Shown in pieces: positions 1 to 6,630 of a stretch of DNA of 44,764 bases. This DNA is from an uncultured Bacteroidota bacterium (GTDB taxonomy: Bacteria; Bacteroidota; Bacteroidia; Chitinophagales; LD1). Location: positions 1 to 44,764 of the forward strand of contig CAISWS010000480.1 in assembly GCA_903889265.1 (NCBI GenBank), written 5' to 3'. Both the position numbers and the translations under genes were made by a program. The notes below the pieces were generated by a model. It saw only the letters and a program-made list of their open reading frames with translations, was not told where the DNA came from and searched no databases. The first letter of the stretch is position 1. Each line of letters opens with the position of its first letter.

Positions 1-1375
1 TAACGCCCTCGCCATAACCGGTAAAGCAAAATTTTACTACCCAGTAATCGCCTGTGCTATTGGTGCTATCCCAGTTAGGCACTGTTTTATATCCTCCAAT
101 GCCCGCCCAAGTTCCGTCTTCAACGGCATAACAACTGTCCTGAGTTTGGATTGCATAACCTACATCGTTATCGGCAGTGGTAAAAATAGTTTTATCCCAC
201 TGCTTTTGCCATAGAGAATCGGTTTTAAGCATCCATACCTGCTGGTTTCCTAAATTGTTTTCAGATTTATCTCCGCCAGCAGTTGATTGGGATTCGCCAG
301 ACATTAAATAACCACCATCAAATGTTTGTGTCAAATAAGTCAATGCATCCCCTTCCGGACCGCCAAAATCCTTATCCCAAATTTTATGGCCATTAGAATT
401 AATTTTAACTATCCAGTAATCTGCATTGCCGTACGTCTTCTGAGTTTTATCTCCTCCGCTATCGGAGTTTGAACCACAGGCAAGGATATAACTACTATCT
501 GCACATTGTATTGCGGGATATCCACCACTATAGGTGCTTGCTGTGCCTCCCAACCTTAAATCCCATATGATGTTCCCTAAAGAATCTGTTTTTATAAACC
601 ATGCATCTTCTAACCCTCTTGGTGCGGTAGTAACATTATCGCCTGAATCTGATTCGGTATTACCCCCTAATAAATATCCGCCATCGTTGGTTTGGATTAG
701 GCTTGCAAAATAATCAGCCTGATCGCCACCATAAGTGCGATCCCATAGTTTATTGCCCGTAGAATCGATTTTTACCAGCCAATAATCAGGTGTTTGATAG
801 GTGGGGTCCCAATTATCCTGTGTTTTATCACCGTCTATCCCTGACCATGAAAACCCACCTAAAATATAACCACCATCCGGGGTTTGTTGAACATCATATA
901 GATCGTCTTCATCATATCCTCCGTAATCCTTATCCCATTGCTTATTACCTGCCGAATCTATCTTTACAATCCAATAATCATAGCTGCCCCACCCGTTCTG
1001 AGTTTTATCTCCGCTGAATTGGGATGTGGAAAAGCCTCCCAAAATATATCCACCATCGCGAGTTGATTGTATTTTACTTAAAAAATCAATTGACGTACCG
1101 CCATAACATTTCTCCCACAATTTATTTCCACCGGCATCTATTTTTATAAGCCAATAATCATAATTACCGATGCATGCTTCCGTTTTATTACCACTTACAC
1201 CAGAATTAGAAGATCCCCCCAACAAGCACCCCCCATCTATTGTTTTTTGTATAGCAATCATACCATCATCATTTACCCCGCCATACCTTTTATTCCACTG
1301 TTTGCTAAATATGAGTTGGGAATGAGTAAATAGGTACAAAAAACTAAAAAAAGACGCCAGACCAATCGCTTTCAT
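1..1375 (-). CDS. Secreted repeat protein, probable T9SS cargo (partial, 3' end outside window)
   Basis: The frame is open from an ATG at 1375 through the window edge, giving 458 complete codons. The first ~19 residues (MKAIGLASFFSFLYLFTHS) look like a signal peptide. Seven tandem units of about 55-65 residues follow. Each has a start like KLWDKxYGG, a middle QTxDGGYxLGG, then SGDKTQ and DYWIVKID. Units 1-4 and 6 are close to consensus; 5 and 7 are more diverged. Repeat proteins of this kind are common in Bacteroidota, are exported, and usually end in a T9SS sorting domain. That domain would lie to the left of the window, so secretion by T9SS is inferred. The repeats may form a beta-propeller-like fold. 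Function is unknown. No gene precedes it within 490 bp. Confidence 0.85.
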   Translation of the reverse strand, partial: MKAIGLASFFSFLYLFTHSQLIFSKQWNKRYGGVNDDGMIAIQKTIDGGCLLGGSSNSGVSGNKTEACIGNYDYWLIKIDAGGNKLWEKCYGGTSIDFLSKIQSTRDGGYILGGFSTSQFSGDKTQNGWGSYDYWIVKIDSAGNKQWDKDYGGYDEDDLYDVQQTPDGGYILGGFSWSGIDGDKTQDNWDPTYQTPDYWLVKIDSTGNKLWDRTYGGDQADYFASLIQTNDGGYLLGGNTESDSGDNVTTAPRGLEDAWFIKTDSLGNIIWDLRLGGTASTYSGGYPAIQCADSSYILACGSNSDSGGDKTQKTYGNADYWIVKINSNGHKIWDKDFGGPEGDALTYLTQTFDGGYLMSGESQSTAGGDKSENNLGNQQVWMLKTDSLWQKQWDKTIFTTADNDVGYAIQTQDSCYAVEDGTWAGIGGYKTVPNWDSTNSTGDYWVVKFCFTGYGEGV

Positions 1376-1515
1376 AATTACAATTTAACCAATTTATCGG
1401 TATTTGCTTGACCTGATGTTGATGTTGATTTATAAAAATTTAAATAAGCAGAATTAGCACTTTTTTTGGAGTAATTTATTGATAATCAATACTTTAAATT
1501 TAATCAAGGTAAAAT

Positions 1516-1621
1516 GGGTTTACACTTTTTTGTTAAAAACGGGCTGTGTAAACAGATAAATGATTGATATTGAGGTAGTTGATTTTAAAAAACGGCCAAA
1601 AAGTGTAAACAGTGTAAACCC
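1516..1621 (-). repeat. Four-site GTTTACAC array, copy 1
   Basis: Four 8-bp sites are visible: GTTTACAC at 1518-1525 on the plus strand, and its complement GTGTAAAC at 1546-1553, 1603-1610 and 1612-1619. Read on the minus strand from 1621, the sites begin at offsets 2, 11, 68 and 96. The last is inverted relative to the other three. The two outermost sites at each end are joined to T-tracts (TTTACACTTTTT). The same layout occurs at 10726-10831 in the opposite orientation. The sites are conserved and the spacers are mostly not, as expected for a protein-binding array. Confidence 0.75.
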
Positions 1622-1685
1622 ATGCCGGGTTATAGACCTGTCGGGTTAGGGAAGTTTTAACCGGCTCATCGGAGAGTTACGTAAA

Positions 1686-1853
1686 GGACGGAAAATGTAT
1701 CCTCTATTGGTCATTTTTGAGCGATTTTTCAATTCCGTCCTCAGGATTGAAGCGGAAAGCCCGGACTGAGGCTTTGCGATGGAGGAGTTCCCGATGAAGC
1801 ATCGGGATAAATTCCGCGGATAGCACGACCCGAGGCTTTGCAAGGAGCACGCC
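1686..1853. other. Hairpin-rich intergenic element, possible structured RNA or dispersed repeat
   Basis: GGACGGAA (1686-1693) pairs with TTCCGTCC (1733-1740). CCCGATG (1790-1796) and CATCGGG (1800-1806) form a perfect stem with a 3-nt loop. GCGGAA near 1752 can pair with TTCCGC near 1812 and would enclose that stem. GAGGCTTTGC occurs twice, near 1768 and 1832. The segment is richer in GC than its AT-rich surroundings. Strings such as GCGGAAAGCCCGG and ATAGCACGACCC resemble elements I recall between genes in other Bacteroidota, but I cannot name the family. It lies just 3' of the ABC1 kinase gene. Confidence 0.5.
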
Positions 1854-1865
1854 ATTAATATATTA

Positions 1866-3554
1866 TTATTTATAAACCTGCCTCCTTACAATAGCATATA
1901 CCCAAATAGCGAAAAAGAACCCGGCTATGCAATACCCGGTAAAGCTCCAGGCATTAATGCCGTAGTAATATTTCATATCCTCGTTATACTTGGGCAGCAG
2001 GGCTATGCTGGAGCCAATCATCAACGCACAAATAATATAGGTAAGCGACATGCGGGTGCTTATGCTATCCCATTTTTTAAGGGCGTAGCCATAGCCCTGT
2101 AATTCAACTTCTGTATGCAGTTTGCCTTTGGCCACCTGCTGCAAAATACCCCTTACCTCAACCGGAAAACTATTTAAAAAACCTGTTAAGTTACTGAACC
2201 TCTGTGCTGCTTCTGATGCCAGGTTTTCAGGTTTTAATTGTTCAGTAAGCAATCTTTGGCCGTAAGGGCGTATAAATTCATAGGTTTTAAAATTAGGGTG
2301 CATCTTTTTGCCTATACCTTCTAAAATGGCAAAAGCGCGGAAAATAAGGAACACACCACCTGGTACCGTAATGTGGTACTCAAACATAATTTTCTGCAAC
2401 CGTTCTATTACATCCTGTATGGAACTTTCGCTTACATCCAGGTATGAGTAGTCCTCTATCATATCATTCAGGTCGTAAACAAACTGGCGCATGTCGGTAA
2501 TATTATCTTCTACCGCCAGCTTGCGCATCTGGTTGGCCATTTCGCGGGCGTCGTGCCGGCTCATGGCAATAAATATACCTGCAAAGGCATACTTGTCCTT
2601 TTTCATCAACTGGCCCACCATACCAAAATCAAGCAAAATAATAGTGCCCGATTCATCTACCAGGATATTACCCGGATGCGGGTCGCCGTGAAAATATCCG
2701 AATTCAAATATTTGCGAAAGGTAAATATCCATTCCCTTCTCTACAATCCGGGCCGGGCTTATGCCCCACTCTTTAAGCTGCTTTACATCAGTAATTTTGC
2801 AGCCCTTCATAAACTCCATAATGAGTACCTTGTTGGTAGAGTATTCGCGGTAAGCCTTGGGAACATAAAAATCTGTACGGTGCTTGTAAGTAACACGGAA
2901 ACGGTCGATGTTTCGGGCTTCATTCAGGTAGTCAAGCTCTTTGGTAATGGCACGGTCAAAAACACGCACTACTTCCTCAGCATTTAAAACGCCCTGCTTT
3001 TTTAAATAGCGGTCGGCACGTTTTACGGCTTCTTTTATAATGCCCAGGTCAAGCGCTATGGTTTCCGCAACATCGGGTCTTTGCACTTTTACAACTACCT
3101 CCTCACCTGTCCGCAGCTTGGCCTTATAAACCTGGCCAATGGAAGCCGATGCCATGGGCGTTTCGCTAAACTCTTCAAAAATATCCGTCAGCTTTTTACC
3201 TGTTTCGCGTTCCACAATAATTTTGGCTTCGGCAAAAGCAAAAGGCGGCACCCGGTCTTGCAGTTTTTCAAATTCCTTAACCAGCGCCTCAGGTATAATA
3301 TCGGGACGGTTACTTAAAACCTGTGCCAGCTTAATAAAAGTAGGGCCTAGTTCTTCAGCAGCCATCCGCACCCGCTCCCAGCGGGTATACTCCATTACGG
3401 GCTTATCATCCCGCAGCCACTTAATACGCATGCTTTCTGTTACCAGATTGCGCAAAGTAGAATTGGCAATTACATCTTCAAAACCATATTTAATGAAGAT
3501 GCCCAGGATTTCCCGGGTACGGTTAATGTTACGAAAGGTCTGGTTGAAAATCAT
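1866..3554 (-). CDS. ABC1/AarF/UbiB family atypical kinase
   Basis: 562 residues, the usual size for the family. Visible motifs, in order: KLAQ at 75-78 followed by SNRPD, an alanine-rich nucleotide loop with ASASIGQVYKA (135-145), VVKVQRP with the presumed ATP-site lysine K156, HGDPHPGN (289-296) and LLDFGMVG (307-314, metal-binding D309). Two hydrophobic helices at the C-terminus (about 505-525 and 540-558) anchor it in the inner membrane. Family members support isoprenoid quinone synthesis or lipid homeostasis. Bacteroidota use menaquinone, so the exact role here is open. The N-terminal KxGQ motif reads KLAQ, with Ala in place of Gly. The gene is on its own, facing away from the phasin-like gene's promoter. 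Confidence 0.9.
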   Translation of the reverse strand: MIFNQTFRNINRTREILGIFIKYGFEDVIANSTLRNLVTESMRIKWLRDDKPVMEYTRWERVRMAAEELGPTFIKLAQVLSNRPDIIPEALVKEFEKLQDRVPPFAFAEAKIIVERETGKKLTDIFEEFSETPMASASIGQVYKAKLRTGEEVVVKVQRPDVAETIALDLGIIKEAVKRADRYLKKQGVLNAEEVVRVFDRAITKELDYLNEARNIDRFRVTYKHRTDFYVPKAYREYSTNKVLIMEFMKGCKITDVKQLKEWGISPARIVEKGMDIYLSQIFEFGYFHGDPHPGNILVDESGTIILLDFGMVGQLMKKDKYAFAGIFIAMSRHDAREMANQMRKLAVEDNITDMRQFVYDLNDMIEDYSYLDVSESSIQDVIERLQKIMFEYHITVPGGVFLIFRAFAILEGIGKKMHPNFKTYEFIRPYGQRLLTEQLKPENLASEAAQRFSNLTGFLNSFPVEVRGILQQVAKGKLHTEVELQGYGYALKKWDSISTRMSLTYIICALMIGSSIALLPKYNEDMKYYYGINAWSFTGYCIAGFFFAIWVYAIVRRQVYK

Positions 3555-3719
3555 TACAGGACTTAAAAGTAAAAAGTATGGCGTAAAATAATAGACTTAT
3601 TCAATAAATCAATGCTTCTCACCGGAATTGGAGGTTCTCTCTCTTTTCTTTTTAAATAGTTGGCGCTTTGGGATGAGGTAGGGTGGCCGTTGCGGATTTC
3701 CTTAAAACATCTACAATAA

Positions 3720-3747
3720 AAAATGCCACCTCAGTGGGTGGCATTTT
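3720..3747 (-). terminator. Rho-independent terminator of the phasin-like gene
   Basis: An 11-bp perfect stem pairs AAAATGCCACC (3720-3730) with GGTGGCATTTT (3737-3747) around a 6-nt loop. On the minus strand the stem runs into TTTTTTATTG. It starts 22 bp past the stop codon of the phasin-like gene. Confidence 0.85.
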
Positions 3748-3769
3748 CCTGAAATCTCAAAAAAGGTGA

Positions 3770-4231
3770 TTAAGCCTCTGTGGAGTTTTCGGTATGTGCT
3801 GGAGCAGCAACAACTGGTTTAGCAGTAGCTACTTTTTTGTTACTAGGCTTTTTTTTTGCAGCTTTTTTAGCTGGGGCCTTTGGGGCAGCTTTTGCAGCAG
3901 CTTTAGGAGCAGCACCTGCTTTTTTAACGGTTAGCTGGCCTTCAAGCTTTTCAATTCTTTTTTGAAGTTTGGTTACTTCTGAAGAGGTAACTTTCACAAA
4001 CTTGTGAACCGCTTCGTTGTACTTGGCTTCAATTTCAGGCCTGCGGGCTTCAACTTTTTTAATTGCTTCGCCTACAATCTTCTTGCCGTCAGCTTCGCTA
4101 ACTTTGCCTTTCTTTACTAATTCGTTTACTGATTTCTGAACTACTTCTGCAGTGTGTGCAGCAAGTCCTACGCCTGAGTAGAAATACTTCTTCAGGTTTT
4201 CCTGGATGTTGTTGGTTGCCATGTTTAACAT
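3770..4231 (-). CDS. Phasin-like protein with Lys/Ala-rich tail
   Basis: 153 residues from ATG at 4231; a second ATG at 4222 (residue 4) is equally possible. Residues ~5-105 are strongly helical, with the pattern of polyhydroxyalkanoate granule-associated (phasin, PhaF/PhaI-type) proteins: an amphipathic N-terminal helix, VNELVKKGKVSEADGKKIVGE, and a coiled coil ending VTKLQKRIEKLEGQL. The tail (~108-140) is built of AAPKAPAKKAAKKK-like runs resembling histone H1/PhaF tails and could bind nucleic acid. No PHA synthase is in the window, so granule binding is only family inference; members are widespread in Bacteroidota. It has its own -7 box (4304-4311) and terminator (3720-3747). Confidence 0.75.
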   Translation of the reverse strand: MLNMATNNIQENLKKYFYSGVGLAAHTAEVVQKSVNELVKKGKVSEADGKKIVGEAIKKVEARRPEIEAKYNEAVHKFVKVTSSEVTKLQKRIEKLEGQLTVKKAGAAPKAAAKAAPKAPAKKAAKKKPSNKKVATAKPVVAAPAHTENSTEA

Positions 4232-4573
4232 GTTTTTAATTGGTTAATAAATGATTGATGCAGGGAGGTTATCATATACAATGCCAAATCAATTTCTGCA
4301 ATGCAAAGTTATATTGTTTGGTTAATTAAAATCATAATTTTCATTAAATCAATGCAAAGAAAACGCAAGCTGGATGCGGGTTTCATGACTTTAGCTAACC
4401 TATGTTATGATATTGCACAGCAAATTTACCTGTCATATCAGGGGCAATAATGTCAGAACGAAATGTCCGATGGCTCATTTTTAGCGGTTGATTTGTCACA
4501 TTTATTCTGGCGCGTTCAACATATTTTTCATTAATTCACCGCGTAAAATTTATTTTCCATTCAAATACAAATC
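4232..4573. promoter_or_regulatory. Divergent promoter region between phasin-like gene and yhhN-like gene
   Basis: 342 bp, AT-rich, without a credible open frame. It must hold the promoters of both divergent genes. Apart from the TAACTTTG box on the minus strand I see no strong repeat or hairpin. Confidence 0.5.
4304..4311 (-). promoter_or_regulatory. -7 box (TAACTTTG) of the phasin-like gene
   Basis: On the minus strand the sequence TAACTTTGC matches the Bacteroidota consensus TAnnTTTG. It lies 73 bp upstream of the start at 4231. No clear TTG/TTTG -33 element is seen at the usual 19-bp spacing. Confidence 0.5.
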
Positions 4574-5305
4574 ATGGTAAAGCCACTGGAGTATCTGTAT
4601 TTCATCACCTGTATTGCGGAAATATTTGCCGAGGCTACCCATAATGATACAGTCAGGTTTTTTTCAAAACCCCTGCTAATGATTTTGTTGCTGGCCTTTT
4701 ATATCCAGTCAGTAGCAGGTAACTGGAAGAGGTTCCAAAAATTTCTGGCCGCATCACTGGTTTTTTCGTGGATGGGCGATATAGCGCTGATGTTTGTGCC
4801 CAATTCGGCCTACGATACTTCTATAATGGGCTTCACCAAAAACCCCAATTTTTTTTTGGTGGGTTTGGCAGCCTTCCTTTTTGCGCATATGCTTTATGCA
4901 ATTGCATTTGCCAATGTTTCAGATAAAACCACCCCCGCCATTTTACGCCGCAAACCATGGGTGGCTGTTCCTTTGCTTATTTATATGGTTGCGCTGCTTT
5001 ATTTACTGGTGCCTGCCATCGGCGGCAACGAATTAACCAAACCGTTCCTGGGGCCTGTTATCATTTACTCTGCCGCCATCGCAACTATGGTGGCTTTTGC
5101 CCTTAACCGTTATGGGCGTGTAAATGACGGAAGTTTTGCCCTGGTTTTTGGCGGGGCATTGTTGTTTATGTTTTCCGATTCCTGTATTGCCATTAACAAA
5201 TTCATGTACCCATTTGCAACCTCAGGCATATTTATAATGACTTTATACGTAGCCGGACAGTATTTTATAGCTAAAGGGGCAATTGCACAGTTTAAGAAAG
5301 GATGA
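4574..5305 (+). CDS. YhhN/TMEM86 family integral membrane protein (lysoplasmalogenase-like)
   Basis: 243 residues, with about eight hydrophobic segments spread from residue 3 to 237. Family hallmarks are visible: the N-terminal FFSKPLLMILL segment, FSWMGDIALMF with the conserved GD pair, a His in FAHMLYAIAF, and the later segment FGGALLFMFSDSCIAINKF. Characterised relatives (TMEM86, YhhN) hydrolyse the vinyl-ether bond of lysoplasmalogens in the membrane. Whether this bacterium makes plasmalogens is unknown, so the substrate is inferred from the family. It is monocistronic; a weak 6-bp hairpin follows the stop, and rpoD has its own promoter 180 bp further on. Confidence 0.85.
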   Translation: MVKPLEYLYFITCIAEIFAEATHNDTVRFFSKPLLMILLLAFYIQSVAGNWKRFQKFLAASLVFSWMGDIALMFVPNSAYDTSIMGFTKNPNFFLVGLAAFLFAHMLYAIAFANVSDKTTPAILRRKPWVAVPLLIYMVALLYLLVPAIGGNELTKPFLGPVIIYSAAIATMVAFALNRYGRVNDGSFALVFGGALLFMFSDSCIAINKFMYPFATSGIFIMTLYVAGQYFIAKGAIAQFKKG

Positions 5306-5487
5306 TAAAAGCCGGTTTAGGGCTTTAAGGAATAAACTTTAACATGGGGCAATAAAGCCAAAACAACACAATATTTAACCTGATTTTGCGTCTGTAAAAC
5401 GGTAAAACACAATTTATTGCGGGTTTTTGTAAATAACATTAAAATATAGGGAACAAACCCTTGCTTTTTGGTGTTAAACGAATTAGA

Positions 5488-5517
5488 TTGATAAAAACAG
5501 CGGGAATTTTATATTTT
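5488..5517 (+). promoter_or_regulatory. Predicted promoter of rpoD
   Basis: TTG (5488-5490), then 19 bp, then TATATTTT (5510-5517). This fits the Bacteroidota pattern TTTG-N19-TAnnTTTG with the last base of the -7 box off consensus. It predicts a leader of roughly 55 nt. Confidence 0.55.
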
Positions 5518-5563
5518 CGCGTTTCGCTTAAAGAAAATCATATTATAAATTATCATATAAAAC

Positions 5564-5570
5564 AGGGAGG
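5564..5570 (+). promoter_or_regulatory. Strong Shine-Dalgarno site of rpoD
   Basis: AGGGAGG ends 6 nt before the ATG at 5577 and is complementary to the 3' end of 16S rRNA. Most starts in this window have no such site, so it stands out and supports the chosen start. Confidence 0.6.
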
Positions 5571-5576
5571 CAGATA

Positions 5577-6446
5577 ATGAGACAATTAAAAATCTCCAAG
5601 TCAATTACCAACCGCGAGAGCCAGTCTATTGAAAAATACCTGCAGGAGATAGGAAAGGAAGACCTTTTAACCCCTGAAGAGGAAGTGGAGTTGGCCAGGA
5701 GGATACGCGCCGGAGACCAGACTGCATTAGAAAAACTAACCAGGGCTAACCTGCGTTTTGTGGTTTCAGTGGCAAAACAATACCAAAACAACTCACTTTC
5801 GCTGAATGACCTTATCAATGAAGGTAATTTGGGGCTTGTAAAGGCAGCACAGAAGTTTGATGAAACCCGCGGTTTCAAGTTTATTTCATACGCTGTTTGG
5901 TGGATCCGTCAATCTATCATCCAGGCTTTGGCCGAACATAGCCGTATGGTGCGTTTACCTTTAAATAAGGTAGGCTCGCTTACCAAAATAAACAAGGTTT
6001 TCTCTGAACTGGAACAAAAATACCAGCGCGAACCCACCCCTGAGGAGGTTGCAATGGTATTGGATATAACTGTTGAGGAAGTAGAAGCCACCTTAGGTAT
6101 ATCTGCCCGCCACGTATCTATGGATGCCCCTTTCACCGATGGTGAATCGAATGCCCTGATTGACGTGTTGGAAAACTTTAACGCTGAACAAACCGATAAG
6201 CACCTCGATTATAAAGACTCTTTAAGGATTGAAACCGAAAGAACTTTGGCCTCATTAACCGAAAGAGAACGTGAAGTAATTAAGTTGTTCTTCGGTATCG
6301 GTGTTGAACACCCTATGACTTTGGAAGATATTGGCGAGCAACTGGGTATTACCCGCGAGCGTATCCGCCAAATCAAAGACAAAGCTATTACCAAGCTTCG
6401 CTCACAATCTCGCAGCAAAGCCTTAAAAGCGTATTTAGGACAATAA
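5577..6446 (+). CDS. rpoD: Primary RNA polymerase sigma factor RpoD/SigA
   Basis: 289 residues, the usual length of the Bacteroidota primary sigma factor, which lacks region 1.1. Region 1.2 is at ~16-46 ([20 protein letters not shown]). Region 2 is at ~50-120, with the core-binding and -10 recognition stretch [19 protein letters not shown] and [11 protein letters not shown]. Region 3 is at ~125-205. Region 4 is at ~222-282, with the -35 recognition helix [19 protein letters not shown]. It directs core polymerase to the TTTG/TAnnTTTG promoters seen elsewhere in the window. It is transcribed alone, with its own promoter and a perfect terminator. Confidence 0.97.
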   Translation: MRQLKISKSITNRESQSIEKYLQEIGKEDLLTPEEEVELARRIRAGDQTALEKLTRANLRFVVSVAKQYQNNSLSLNDLINEGNLGLVKAAQKFDETRGFKFISYAVWWIRQSIIQALAEHSRMVRLPLNKVGSLTKINKVFSELEQKYQREPTPEEVAMVLDITVEEVEATLGISARHVSMDAPFTDGESNALIDVLENFNAEQTDKHLDYKDSLRIETERTLASLTEREREVIKLFFGIGVEHPMTLEDIGEQLGITRERIRQIKDKAITKLRSQSRSKALKAYLGQ

Positions 6447-6456
6447 CCCCATATTT

Positions 6457-6505
6457 AAAATGCAAAAAGCCCATCCGATACAATCAGATGGGCTTTTTGC
6501 ATTTT
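6457..6505. terminator. Rho-independent terminator after rpoD (bidirectional form)
   Basis: A perfect 19-bp stem pairs 6457-6475 with 6487-6505 around an 11-nt loop. It is flanked by AAAA on the left and TTTT on the right, so it can act on either strand. It starts 11 bp after the rpoD stop. Confidence 0.9.
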
Positions 6506-6550
6506 GGGCGCTCATAAATGCCACAATTAAATTCTCATAGGTATAGTTAA

Positions 6551-6597
6551 ACGAACAACCCGCATGGTTGCCGTAAGCAACTATGCGGGTTGTTCGT
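6551..6597 (-). terminator. Long hairpin downstream of the hybrid kinase, probable terminator
   Basis: A 15-bp perfect outer stem (6551-6565 with 6583-6597) continues through a G-T pair into an inner 5-bp stem (6567-6571 with 6577-6581), leaving a 5-nt loop. On the minus strand it is followed by TTTAACTAT, a weak U tract. It lies between convergent genes and most likely ends the kinase transcript. Confidence 0.65.
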
Positions 6598-6630
6598 TAA
6601 AAAGCTAGCATTAAGCCTGGTGTCTGAATT

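Larger units (their letters stand above)
1376..1865. other. 490-bp non-coding stretch with site array and hairpin-rich element
   Basis: This gap lies between two minus-strand genes. The part from 1376 to 1515 is AT-rich and presumably holds the promoter of the secreted repeat protein. Positions 1516-1621 hold the GTTTACAC array and 1686-1853 the hairpin-rich element, both listed separately. A 69-codon open frame inside 1646-1855 has no family resemblance and is not accepted as a gene. Confidence 0.7.

Noticed and set aside
1646-1855. 69-codon open frame in the hairpin-rich element
   Set aside because: No homology-like features; the DNA is better explained by its stems and repeated words.
3139-3591. 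150-codon open frame antisense to the ABC1 kinase
   Set aside because: Serine/arginine-rich translation typical of an antisense shadow of a conserved gene.
5308-5326. Terminator after the YhhN-like gene
   Set aside because: Only a 6-bp stem (AAAGCC/GGCTTT) with no T run; too weak to call.
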